A stretch of DNA of 64,000 bases from Lamellibrachia columna (Eukaryota; Annelida; Polychaeta; Sabellida; Siboglinidae), in the NCBI GenBank assembly GCA_963662155.1, contig OY759273.1, positions 27,184,066-27,248,065 of the forward strand. The letters are read 5' to 3'. This document shows positions 37,101-46,664 of the stretch, one piece after another. Position 1 is the first letter of the stretch. Each line of letters begins with the position of its first letter. Below the pieces are notes generated by a model. That model did not search any database. It was not told where the DNA came from and was given only the letters and a program-made list of their open reading frames with translations. A program made the position numbers and the translations under genes.

Positions 37101-40100
37101 AACTCCTATCACTATAAAATCATCTGAAACTATAGCTACCTTCAGCAACAAATTTGACATTTTTAAAATTGCATTTCCATCTTAAATCCTCGGCCGTCCT
37201 TCCCTCTAATAATGACTTCTACGCGTCCCTGTTTATGATAATGCTTAACGATTCTGGTTTGTTGCGCATCTGAGCTCGAGTCCCAGAGGATTTAGCGTCT
37301 ATACAAGTTTTATTTAATTATTATGCCCAAGATTGTCGAGTGGATATTCTGTACTTATCACTGGGGTGGAATAAAGTCTCTATGTATACTGCTTCAAGTT
37401 TACCTAGACAGCTTTGTGTCAGAACATGAATAGCACTAGTGGTTATGAAGCAACAAGCAATTTCAGTTATCATGTGATAGCGCCTCCGATATCTCGACTT
37501 GTCACTCGTGATGTTTGTAGACTGAAGCACATCCTTCCTGGGATGAACTGTACAGAATGTTGTTGATTCAACCATTAGAGTCAAGTACTGTTGTGCCGTT
37601 ATTTGTAGTTCATTAGCCGAGTGGTGTTTCCGCTGTAAGCGAAAACATTCTCTGCCTTGAGCGGCCATCTTAACCAACTCTCGTTAAGTCATCGTCATAA
37701 GTGTGTGATTGCAAGATGCCCTTAAACAGGAGAACTAAAACGTGATAGAGATCACCATCTTAAGACAATCTGGCTGGTCGTCCACCTTTGCAATAAGTGC
37801 CCTATTTTGCCTTTGGTGCTTTAAATCTTTAGTTTGTGATCATGTTAAAAGTTCTTTCTCAATTAATGTGTTTGCTCGTCTCGGTGTAGAGCCATCAAAC
37901 CTGTCTAGTATATACTAGATCATTTGTGCAATTGTGTTATTTAGTTTTTATGAAATCATCGAACAAACTATTAAATTGTTTCTGAGAGGATTCGATCAAA
38001 AATGTTGCTAAGGGAGTTAGGGGGGGATCAAGCTGAATCCAGGACAAAACCCCACTCGGACATAACCCCACTGGACATAACCCCACTGGACGAAACCCCA
38101 CTCGGACATAACCCCACTAAGACAAAACCCCACTTTTATTTTTTTAGAAGTAATGAAAATTTTAAAAATTAGGTCCAATGCCCCCGATACACTGAGGGGC
38201 ATTGGACACTGTGTGAGATGGAAGTAGTTTAATGTAGTTTTCATAGTTGCATATTTTTCAATGTTGTATGGTGATACATTGACATTAATAAAACAGAAAA
38301 TAACAAATATTGTTGTTTTTGAATCTAGATGCAGTAGGCCAAAAGGGGTTTGTCTGAGTGGGGTTGAGTGGGGTTATGTCCGAGTGGAGTTTTGTCCGAG
38401 TGGGGTTTGGTCCGAGTGGGGTTCACACACTAGATTTGAACATCAGTGAATCTGATTTGCGGTGGGCTCGGCGAAATGAGGAGGAAGCTTTAAAACTAGT
38501 CCAACCAGTCGCTATGGATGCCAGTAACGGTTAAATCATGCAGTGGAAATCCTTGTTTGATGGTCATATCTGCATTGTGGTCATGTACGAAATTGAGTCA
38601 ACACCATTAGCCGAAGTCTGGCAAACTGTGTAGGACATTGATTAACACTGAGTCTCAGTTCTTATGGCGTATTGTGTCTAGCAGTGGATGGGCTTAGAAT
38701 TGTGGAGAAAATCATATTTCATGGTTGCTGAGTAAAGGGTATTATGCAGCGACATGGGCCAAATGATAAATTGTAATATGATTCTCACATTGAAGTGACA
38801 AGGGAATTAATCTAAAATTTGTATGACATGTCAGTTTCTAGTCAACATTGCCTGAAGCAGGTGCCAAGGGGGTGGGGTGATCATCTAAAGTATTTACATA
38901 ACAACATGTCCAAAGTTCCCACCCTCACAGGGTACAGAGAAATAGCAGTCTATGGAACTTAGGCCTTGTCCAGGGAACCAAAAAGATTGTTTTGATAAAA
39001 GTAAAATTAGTTAGTAAAAATGAATAAAGTAACATAATATGAAGCTGCATGTTTAGATATATCACTAACCACATGTGCGTGTGTGTGTGTGTGCGTGCGG
39101 GCGGGCGGGCGGGCGGGCGTGCGTGCAAGGATGGGTGTATGTTACAGGATGTTCCTCGGATGTGGACATTACTAAATTAGCAGTGCATTGGTAGTGTGAA
39201 TTAAAGAATTATCTATCAGAGTAGTAAATAGCCAAGAGAAAGAGAAAGTTGTAGCAATTAACAGAGAGTAACTGCTAGAAATGCAGGAAGTCTGCTGTAT
39301 GCCCCCCCCCCAAGCCCATCTCCTTTCCTCCCAAACAAAGGACACCTAGAACTACAACATTTGAATTCCCCTTTATCTAACTGTACACTCTTTTCTTCCT
39401 CAATTGACAGTTGCCGCAGAATTGACATTTGACATCTATCTGTTGTACTGGCACATGCAGATTGGACACCATGGACTCTCCCCTATAAATGAAGTCTTCA
39501 TTAAGGCGATCAGCACTCCATGTGGTCCAGTCAGCTATCAATGATTCACATTGCAAACAATGGCCTTGCCAGGGCAGCTCCTGTTAGCTAATTGTGATTG
39601 GACCTGTTTGAAGGGCCTTCTGCTTTGTCTGGATGGAGCAAGACATACTCGATGCTGGTGCTCACTTTGATGCAGTTTCTGCTTCATTGGCAACACATTT
39701 ACATGACATTGGAAATAGACATGGTTGGCAATAGGGTTGGGTTTTACCTGCAATAGCCCAGTTTTGCTGGGACGGTCAATAAAAACAGTTTTTAAGCCAT
39801 TTTCTTACTGCAGTAAAAGACGTTTTTTTGCACCAAAAAACTGCCAACCCTGGTAGGCAAGAATACAGTTGTTCATGTATATATTGGTTACCGACTGGAT
39901 GGTTAAAGATGCCCCACAGAGAACAACAGAAAGGGTAGGGTCTAGGGAGTACCCTAGATGTGCAGTGGAATTTCTAGTTTCAGACCTTCAAAATTATTGG
40001 CTATCCAGAAGCAAATGTTTCAAGTTGTGCCTAAGGATAGTTTGTTCCCTTCACCTCCCCCTCTCCAACCTCCCCCCACCCCGTCCAGCCCCCCCCCAAC

Positions 40101-41360
40101 CATTTGTGTTGGTAGGTGTTGTAAATTCAGTGCCAGTTTCTGAACAAACACCCCTGGAAGCAGACCCTGATGTAAACCAAGTGCTCCAGCCCCTTGGCTA
40201 TCAGTCTGAACATGATAAGGCAGAACAGACTTGCAGGCTGGATGCCATTGCTGCAGTGTGGATGAAATGTCCTACTATATACCGCAGGCAAGACAAGCTG
40301 TAACATGTTGATTGAAGCCAGCCTTGCAGCAGTGGCAAATAAATGCTTTGGTGCAGAAATGTGGAGATTGTATCACTTGTTTAGTGGCACAGTCGAGAGG
40401 ATTGGGCATCGAATCCTGTCACCACCATTTCAAAGTTTTTTTGTTCGCACGACGTTGTCGAGTTGGTGTTGCACTGATCATGTCAGCCAGGGGAATTGTG
40501 CTAGAATACATTTGTGCCATATCAGGTGAAATTCTCATGCATGATTTCCGATGAATTTTGGCGTAAACACGAGGTTATGTCTCAGCAATAAGGTCATACC
40601 ATTTTTATAGACATGAGACATAAAAGCAGCTAGCAACCTACTCCAGCTTCTATAGAAGGCAAGGGGAGAGATTGTATGGGGAGAGATTGTATGGAGAGAG
40701 AAATAAAAAAAAAACACTGGGTGTGTTGGGGAACAGATGGTGGGCAGGAGTGAGCAGCACTACACCGGGTGTCCAGTTACAAGAGTGTTGGGTGGCTCCT
40801 TTGTATCCAGCACTTGCCACTGTGCTGTGTTGTGTCATCTCTCACAGGAATTAATATTCCAGATCAACCTGGACCGAGACTTGCAAATAGGAAACGGCAC
40901 ACACTGCAGACTGTCTATATTGTTATAGATTGATGATATTCTTTGGGTTTTACATATTGTCATTTGGTACTCTTTGATATGTCTTCACATCCACTGTGTC
41001 CATATTTGGTGTGTTTTGGACAGGTTTTGTTTGTGTCACTGGGCCATCACGCAGAACAATCTAGGACTACTACTACTACTACTTTCAAAATAATTTCAAA
41101 TTGAGTTTCACTTTTGAAATTATTTCAGAATTGGAAGCAGTAGCGTTACTCGCAATATGGTGTGTTTTTGTGCCTGCCCATTATCCGTACTATACTACTT
41201 GTGTTCGTTATCAAGAAAGAACTCATATTCTCCTCATTGTCAAGCTGTGACTAATATCTGTGTTCTCTTCTGTGTTGCAGCAACGAATCTCGTTCCATCG
41301 CCGCAGCAGACTGCAGCAGCTCCACCTGCTCCACCTAGCATACCGTATGCACCAAAGTGA
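24768..41360 (+). CDS. ZNF608/ZNF609-type zinc finger protein (five coding exons)
   Basis: Nuclear regulator homologous to vertebrate ZNF608/ZNF609 and fly scribbler. ZNF609 is linked in vertebrates to Integrator/cohesin-loader function and transcriptional control; the role here is inferred from homology. Exons join as 24768-25736, 27623-27794, 30751-30844, 31223-34713 and 41281-41360, for 4806 nt and 1601 residues against about 1400-1500 in vertebrates. Landmarks: acidic stretch and [15 protein letters not shown] (residues 71-85), [18 protein letters not shown] (exon 2), [20 protein letters not shown] (exon 3), one C2H2 finger (C526 to H549), [13 protein letters not shown] (from about 802), [10 protein letters not shown] (953), ENHQIMKEN (1243), [13 protein letters not shown] (1484) and [11 protein letters not shown] near the C-terminus. 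Between these, the protein is Ser/Gln/Lys-rich and probably disordered. No frameshift or premature stop was found. Paralogue assignment between 608 and 609 is not meaningful for a single invertebrate copy. Confidence 0.93.
25882..25957. repeat. 38-bp perfect tandem duplication
   Basis: Two adjacent identical copies starting ACAACCTTGATCTCTTCATG and ending GAATCTATTAAC, about 145 bp inside coding intron 1. Identity indicates a recent event. Confidence 0.95.
27105..27132 (-). other. Possible G-quadruplex motif (C-rich on + strand)
   Basis: The + strand shows CTCCCTCCCCCTCCCCCTCC followed by CCCTC. The minus strand therefore has four or more runs of three to five G separated by single A, the classic quadruplex pattern. 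It lies in coding intron 1 and would be on the template strand, not in the transcript. Confidence 0.5.
27400..27446. repeat. Three 16-nt repeats
   Basis: Three tandem units AAATAACCCAATGTCC, the middle one with ATATCC. Located in coding intron 1. Confidence 0.9.
27623..27794 (+). CDS. ZNF608/609-type gene, coding exon 2
   Basis: The acceptor is CTTTCTTCCAG|AGC (phase 0) and the donor is AATG|GTAAGT (phase 1), both good. It encodes [10 protein letters not shown], a short variable part, then [17 protein letters not shown] and [14 protein letters not shown]. This is the most conserved block of the family after the N-terminal signature: the vertebrate proteins read [16 protein letters not shown] and LEGIVWQETEDG at the same place. 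Confidence 0.95.
27965..28025 (+). repeat. Dispersed repeat (LINE-tail-like), partial copy
   Basis: Shares AACGATTCTGGTTTTTTGTG, CCTCTGAGTTCAGG and TTCCTGAGGATTT with the copies at 24.6 kb and 37.3 kb. Only the 3' part of the family is present. Confidence 0.6.
30169..30546 (+). mobile_element. TTAA-type MITE, copy 2 (complete)
   Basis: 378 bp flanked on both sides by TTAA (30165-30168 and 30547-30550). The left end reads AGGTCCATCCTCAGTT and the right end, reversed, AACTCCATCCTCAACTGA, giving terminal inverted repeats of about 15 bp with few mismatches. There is no open frame, so it is non-autonomous. The TTAA target duplication is typical of piggyBac-like and Kolobok-like elements; which of the two cannot be told. 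A diverged, inverted copy lies at 23154-23475. Confidence 0.75.
30751..30844 (+). CDS. ZNF608/609-type gene, coding exon 3
   Basis: 94 nt encoding [20 protein letters not shown] then [10 protein letters not shown], which matches [20 protein letters not shown] and APPR in vertebrates. The acceptor is TCCATTGCAG|GTG. Two donors six bases apart are possible: AAG|GTGCAG (exon end 30838) and CAG|GTGAGG (exon end 30844). The second fits consensus better and is used here. Both keep frame, differing by two residues (Cys-Arg). Confidence 0.93.
31157..31187. repeat. Short (TA)n tract before the exon 4 acceptor
   Basis: TA/TG-rich dinucleotide run lying 35-65 bp upstream of the exon 4 acceptor, between the probable branch region and the 3' splice site zone of a 378-bp intron (30845-31222). 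Confidence 0.85.
31223..34713 (+). CDS. ZNF608/609-type gene, large coding exon 4
   Basis: The acceptor zone is CTTCTCCATCAG|CAG|GTT, a NAGNAG pair; the second AG (31222) is used here. The exon encodes [21 protein letters not shown], a lone C2H2 finger (31563-31634: CPEPNC, 12 residues, H, then TH.H) and all the downstream family motifs, including [11 protein letters not shown] near 34640-34680. A Gln-rich segment ([13 protein letters not shown]) lies at 33880-33915. The open frame runs on to a TAA at 34719. A donor at T|GTAGGT (exon end 34713, phase 1) joins in frame to the exon at 41281. If not spliced, the protein ends GSFGCR. Confidence 0.93.
36890..37310 (+). mobile_element. LINE-like coding end plus 3' tail (dispersed repeat copy 3)
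   Basis: In the + frame, 37096-37170 gives [20 protein letters not shown] and then KIAF. This fits the closing motif of LINE ORF2 proteins, where LP..I+.S.S...F+..LK..LF follows an LWN box. An upstream stop and shifts show it is dead. It is followed directly by the tail shared with 24515-24650. An overlapping minus-strand open frame of 102 residues has no recognisable domain and is probably a shadow. Confidence 0.4.
38040..38421. mobile_element. Fold-back element with 16-nt inverted tandem arms, copy 1
   Basis: The left arm (38040-38130) consists of about six units of GGACAAAACCCCACTC or GGACATAACCCCACTG. The right arm (38343-38421) has about five units in the reverse orientation (GAGTGGGGTTTTGTCC). 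They surround about 210 bp of AT-rich DNA. The left edge reads TGAATCCAGGACAAAACCCC, matching the edge of the second copy at 50.5 kb. No open frame exists, so it is non-autonomous. Confidence 0.75.
39732..39852. mobile_element. hAT-like MITE, 121 bp
   Basis: The ends are TAGGGTTGGGTTTT on the left and, reversed, CAGGGTTGGCAGTTTTT on the right, the CAGGGTTGG type common in hAT elements. The flanks are GTTGGCAA (39724-39731) and GTAGGCAA (39853-39860), an 8-bp target duplication with one mismatch, as expected for hAT. The interior can fold through AAAAACAGTTTTT. Non-autonomous. Confidence 0.65.
41281..41360 (+). CDS. ZNF608/609-type gene, last coding exon
   Basis: The acceptor is strong (TGTTCTCTTCTGTGTTGCAG). 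With the exon 4 donor at 34713 the join codes TCA (Ser) and continues [10 protein letters not shown], an Ala/Pro stretch, and ends SIPYAPK with TGA at 41358-41360. Vertebrate ZNF609 ends with STAIVASQQ and then a Pro-rich tail, so this 80-nt exon restores the family C-terminus. The other possible donor (exon end 34717) would give an unrelated Ser/Cys-rich tail, which argues for the donor chosen. Confidence 0.75.
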
Positions 41361-42975
41361 GACTGGTGCCGAAATCGCGGTGAATGAGCACGAAAATATT
41401 GCAGTGCAGAATTGACGGTGCCAGGGCAAGATTGGTTTCCTCGTGGCTGGATCGATATTCTTCAGTCACATACTAACTGGGCGTGTTGGATCTTTGCTGC
41501 TGGCGTTGACGTCGGCCAGTGGGAATGCAGTGGGAATGCGAACACCTGCCTCTATGCCTCAACGGCAGTAGAACTGCAACACTGTAACAGCATGATGAAG
41601 GTCGGGCAATTGGCGCGTGGGTTTCCAAGGCTACGATCCACTGAACCATTTGTTGATGCTGTCGTGAACATTAATTAATAGGATTGCCACTGCACAAGCG
41701 TTGTATAGACCGTCTCTCCCTATGGGTGACAGAGTGACAGGCATGTGATAGGACACATATATTGTGTTGTGCACAGGGTGAGCTGAACGTGATATGCTGT
41801 TTGGATAAGGCACATGATCTCCCAGCAGCCTAGCGTATTCATTGTGTGTGCATATGTTAGTGTGCATAGACTGGAATTGTATCGGTCCGGCGGTGGAATG
41901 GACCGTTGCGTTCCTAACAGCGACACTGGACAAAACCGCTCTCCGCACAGAGCATCCGTCCGTGGCTATTTAACACCCGCCAGAAGTGGGATTATCGTGA
42001 ATGTTTATCAGCAATTTCCGTGTAAGGCCACGGTACATTTCAAAAGCGTGAATGTGTGTTACGTTGTCAAGGATTATGTGTTTGACTGGGATCCACTGAC
42101 CCATTCACCACCGACCGAAGACATCCGCGTATGTGTGCGGACAAAGAATGACACACAACTGTCCCCTTTGGCCTGGACGTCTCCCTCAGGGTACAAGCCA
42201 TAATAGTTTCTTCTCTAAGTACCCATTAGTGAGGATTCATTCACAGGTAGGCGGTGTTGTCACGGCGACGGAGACGGCCGGTTTCCGAGGCATTCACATT
42301 GTTTCCACATCCTGGTTCGGTTTAGCCACAAATGAACAACTGGAATCAGTTGAGTCCGAATCTTTTCTGGTAGTCCAACTGCCGTCGTGCAATCGTACAT
42401 GTCATTGCATCCTGGCAACCGACCCAGTGACGGGAATACTCGAGTTGAGTCGCTGCCTTGGATGGTAATTCGCCTCCGATAGCTAGTAGCTACACGGCGC
42501 CTGCATATTGCCGACGCGCGGCTGGCTTTGTAGGCTCGGTCGTTGTAGCAGCGGAAATTAAGTGTGTATCGTTCACGATTTGGCGTTTAATGACGTCGCT
42601 TGCGCGGCCGACTGTAAAGCGCGGTAATTAGCATCGGACAGAAGCAATAGGTCATTCGGACGATCTCCGAATGCCTTGTTTGCGACAGCTGTAGTTTACA
42701 TGCAGGAGGCCATAGACTGGTGAACGTTGTTTATAATAGTGCGACGTTCTGGTGCGTGTTAGTGAGAACTACTTACACTAAACACGGTGACCCAAAGGTA
42801 TTTCTGGTTTCTAGTTTTAGTCAAGGCTCTATACTATGGAATTATGTAACAGAGCCTTGATTGGAAATAATTAATTCAAACAATGAGTACTATTATTGAT
42901 TTTAATTCACAAGTGTTTTGTCCGTGTATTTGTCAAAGGGGTTTCAAAATTTCTCAGGAAAGGTATCATAATAAA
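41361..42975 (+). other. Probable 3' UTR of the ZNF608/609-type gene
   Basis: After the TGA at 41360 no further exon is recognised. The first AATAAA downstream is at 42970-42975, which would give a 3' UTR of about 1.6 kb; another lies near 43728. Open frames here (41814-42203 and 42133-42468) have no domain. CG dinucleotides are frequent at 42480-42680. Confidence 0.35.
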
Positions 42976-44414
42976 TGTGTTTTCTTCTTAAATTGTATTG
43001 TAAGGTTGCTAAAAAAAGTTATTAGCGATTGTGGGAAAGCACATGTGAGCATAATAATTATGTGTGTTGTTAGATGAGTAAGCATTGCTGTATGGCCCAT
43101 ACATTGCCAATTTATTGTGCCAAATGTGGGCTCTGCGTGTACTCTATTGAGACTACAAATCTATGATTGAAACGAACGACATTGTTATGATATGATAGGA
43201 ATCATTTTGTGATGTTGGATGTGTTCAGTTATGTAGGTCAAGGTCAGTTATGTTGGTCGAGGTCGGGGATTGGGTGTGAACGGACGCTACTGGTTCCTCA
43301 GCTGCAACAAATATGGCGGCCCGACCGTGTACGTAGCTGTACGGTGAAATCGTTGTTTGGGGAAATTTGGCGATCGAAATGCAATGTAGGGGAACATCCC
43401 TTCTGATGTTTTTTTATCTTTAGCAGCGCCTACGAGTTTGCAGCCACATGAAACGCAACAAAGCGGCCGATGGTGGAAACAGCCGCCGCCTGCGCTGGGT
43501 GCTGTCGTTAGCTTTGGCTCGCATTCTTCGAGTTCAGCGCTATCGAATTTCGAGCGCCCGCGAGATTTTAGTCTAGTCGTCGACCGTGGACTGTGCCTGG
43601 TGTTTCTAGCGAAGCAACGCGACAGGCCGGTCTTTGTATATAATGTGTACTTAGCATACGCGCGAACAACCGGCGTACCGCTTGAGTATGGGCGACTAGC
43701 AATTTTGTATCATACGTTATTGTTTATAATAAACTTGCACGAATGTCCAGACGTCGTCTTTGTTGTGGAGAGTGTTGACGTTATGGTAGGCCGTCGTCCA
43801 AAGCACGGCACGTTACGATCACTGAAAATTATCTTCTAAATGGCAACCATCATCGCTAATCAGGAGTAGTAGTAGTAGTAGTACTGCGCTACCCCTGGCA
43901 GATAAACATGTTGAAACTTCCTGCGCAATGTGTGAATAATGTAGGTTGGATCATTCGTACTTCGTCCCATTTCCTGCCTTGGTCGACGCTAAATTTTAAA
44001 TAGCCTTTCCAGAAATTACCTGTCCGACCAACGATGACGGGTCTATTGCCAATTAAAGGTAAGTTACTTCCCGAACATTACATGTGACAGCAATGTTACA
44101 TCATCTACGATTGTCCACATCCCAAATGCCCGAAAGTAGTAGGGACGTAACTCATTGGTTAACGCAGCAGTAAGTTTCAACGGGCTGATCTGCCCGGGGT
44201 ACTGTTCTACCCGGCACTCCCCTAGCGGTGAGAAGGATGAGGGCAACGTTTGGCAGCAGTTCTTTCGAAACAGATCAGTGGTTTTAACGAGGCAAAATGC
44301 CGCGGCCTCGAAATTAAGTTGTTAATTGTTACCTTGAGATAAACGATATACATACTTCCCCTATGTATTATGATCTTTTTACGAACGTGAGTAAAATACA
44401 TGGAAGCGTTACGT

Positions 44415-44415
<1 letters not shown>
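42976..44415. other. Non-coding stretch with CpG-rich patch
   Basis: CpG-dense at about 43290-43680, with an open frame (43438-43839) lacking any recognisable domain. Short AGT trinucleotide repeats occur at 43866-43882. No gene is recognised. Confidence 0.45.
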
Positions 44416-44466
<51 letters not shown>

Positions 44467-44474
44467 ATATATAT

Positions 44475-44505
<31 letters not shown>

Positions 44506-44604
44506 CCATATATACACACATATATATATACCATATATATATAAATATATATACCATATATATATATATACCATATATACATATACAAATATATATATTA
44601 TATA

Positions 44605-44652
<48 letters not shown>

Positions 44653-44735
44653 TATATATATACATATGGTATATATATATACATGTAAAGTTAACATATA
44701 CTTTGAGCTCACGAATATATATATATATATTCCCC
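44416..44735. repeat. (TA)n/TATACC microsatellite complex
   Basis: Dinucleotide TA tracts broken by ACCATATATACACA-type interruptions. Both strands read as alternating Tyr/Ile in several frames, which is an artefact. Confidence 0.95.
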
Positions 44736-46664
44736 ACTTGCCCCCCCCCGTGGATGCCACTGGATACACCATAGTACAGACAATAATATTCTGATAACAT
44801 ATATGTACGCGGAAGCAGGTTTGTGACTGAGCCGAGTCGACGTCGTACGGGGAAAGGAACTATAAAAACCCGTTGCTGCATTCCGCTTGGCAGCGAGCGA
44901 TCGATCGGAGACGACGGCCGCCCGTCTGTTCGTACGCCTGCTGATCGCGAATCTCTTGTTTCGCTCGAGACGATTGTCGCGTCCATCCATGAATACGCAA
45001 CGCGAGCTGTGAAGCGATGGCGTGCACGTAGACCGCACCTCCAAGCGACGTGACTCCGACGAGGAAGCGATGCCCTTTAGACGGGAGGTGACGCGTGCTA
45101 GAAGTCTGCGGTGTCCGGATTAGGTCGAAAACTGAAAATGAATCGCTGATTAACCAGGTCGCAGGCGTGGAAGATCGTGAATAATGTAGAGAGGACGCGC
45201 GATGCCGGATTGTCTAAAGGTCGAATGTGATTACGCCAGAGAGCGGGGAGGGAGAGGGAGGGCGAGACAGACAGACAGAAAGAGAAACGGAGAGACAGAG
45301 AATAGAGTGGCTTTCCTTCGCACATCCGGATTTAACCGGATGTGCGGTAGTGAGGGTTCAGGACGGTGTAGTTTAACCAAGAAAAAAAAGAACCTCTGCG
45401 CCCAGTGACAGTTTGAACAATGACGTTCACCTACATGGAACACCCAGCTGCCGTCCTACCCTTAGACGGTTGGATCCTACATTAATGTTGAGACCGCACC
45501 GGACATCAAGCGGCTAACCTCAACGACTGGTCTGCCGCCGTCTCCAGTGGCAGCCGCAGCCGCCGCCGCCGCCGCGGTGGCACTGAAGCGGCCTCAGCGG
45601 CTCCGGCAGCATTACGAGCGGTTAGATTGATAGCCCGATACAGGCACGCCGTCACTCACCGCTGGTCTCAGCGGCAAATTGCCTCCTGCCGCCGCACGCA
45701 CAGCCCATTCGGGGATTCGTGACGAAAAGTACAATATTTTACTGTAGTTCACTTTATCAGCGCCAGCATCGAGAGACGGCGTAATGTTACACGTTTAACG
45801 TGTCAGTAGCGGACCGGCGTTTTGGCGGATCTATTTCACGTTGCAGACATACTATGTTCTTTGTTTACGTAGAGGAGCAAAAACGCGCAGTCGGCGCATT
45901 CGTGACTGCGTTAATTAATCACAAAGATCTGCGTATTTTTTAGTGAGATACGTTTGGAAATGTTGAAACGAGCGCATCAATTTGTGGTTACCAATACACT
46001 CATTGTTGTTGGCATATGCGTTAATTCATGCACGCATGCATGGTCTATAAAGGCAGCTGATTCTGTGTTGGCTTTACTGACCGTGACACAAAGATAAACG
46101 GCAGTGTTCGAAGTTCGAAGTAAAGGATTGAGATTTAAACTTCAAAACTTTGCCTAGAAAGTGGGTTACACACACTGGTATAATCAAAATATATACACTT
46201 CGCTAATTTGCTATAACAGCTACGTGACTTTGTCGTAAGTAGGCCAGCTATTTGTTCGATTTCTGGATGCTTAGTAAATATCCACAATGTAACTGTGGTT
46301 AAATAGTTGCGTAAACCGTTGAAGTATATAGTGATTGTTTACGTCATATTAATGTTGAGTGGTGAGAGTAAATGGCGAAACGTTTCATGAATGTATGTGC
46401 GCAAATTATATAGTTTAAAGAATTCCAAAGATTAATTTACAACCAGCATGCAAAAGCGTTACAACCAGCAGGTAGAAACGTTAACATGGCTGTTATAAGT
46501 AAAATCTGTGCCCATTTTCAGATTGAGCCTAAAACATATGCGGGGTATTATTGGAATTTTGGTGCACTACATAAATACCATGGACAACATTAAGAGTGCT
46601 CATTAATTAACGTTATATTTGCGTTATTTGACTTTGTATATTAATGATACACAGGGAGGGGTTT
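44736..46664. other. CpG-rich non-coding stretch
   Basis: CG-rich from about 44820 to 45720, including a GCC/GCA repeat patch near 45545-45580 and a polypurine run (GGGAGGGAGAGGGAGGG then GACAGACAGACAG) at 45245-45300. It then becomes AT-rich. It could be a promoter region of an unseen neighbour, but no exon is recognised on either strand. Confidence 0.4.

Larger units (their letters stand above)
34714..41280 (+). other. Coding intron 4
   Basis: 6567 bp, from GTAGGT to CTTCTGTGTTGCAG. It holds a LINE-like remnant with its tail (36.9-37.3 kb), a fold-back element (38.0-38.4 kb) and a hAT-like MITE (39.7 kb). The remainder (34.7-36.8, 38.5-39.7 and 39.9-41.2 kb) shows no recognisable gene. A tRNA/SINE-head-like remnant (CAGTCGAGAGGATT, then CATCGAATCCTG) lies at about 40390-40420. 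Confidence 0.65.

Noticed and set aside
36852..37160. 102-codon minus-strand open frame as a gene or processed pseudogene
   Set aside because: Nothing recognisable in it, while the + strand shows a LINE-like ending over the same region.
41814..42468. Additional exon or gene after the last coding exon
   Set aside because: No splice sites in suitable phase and no domain; more likely 3' UTR.
44222..44986. 254-codon minus-strand open frame
   Set aside because: Its core is a TA microsatellite read as Tyr/Ile; the ends show no domain.
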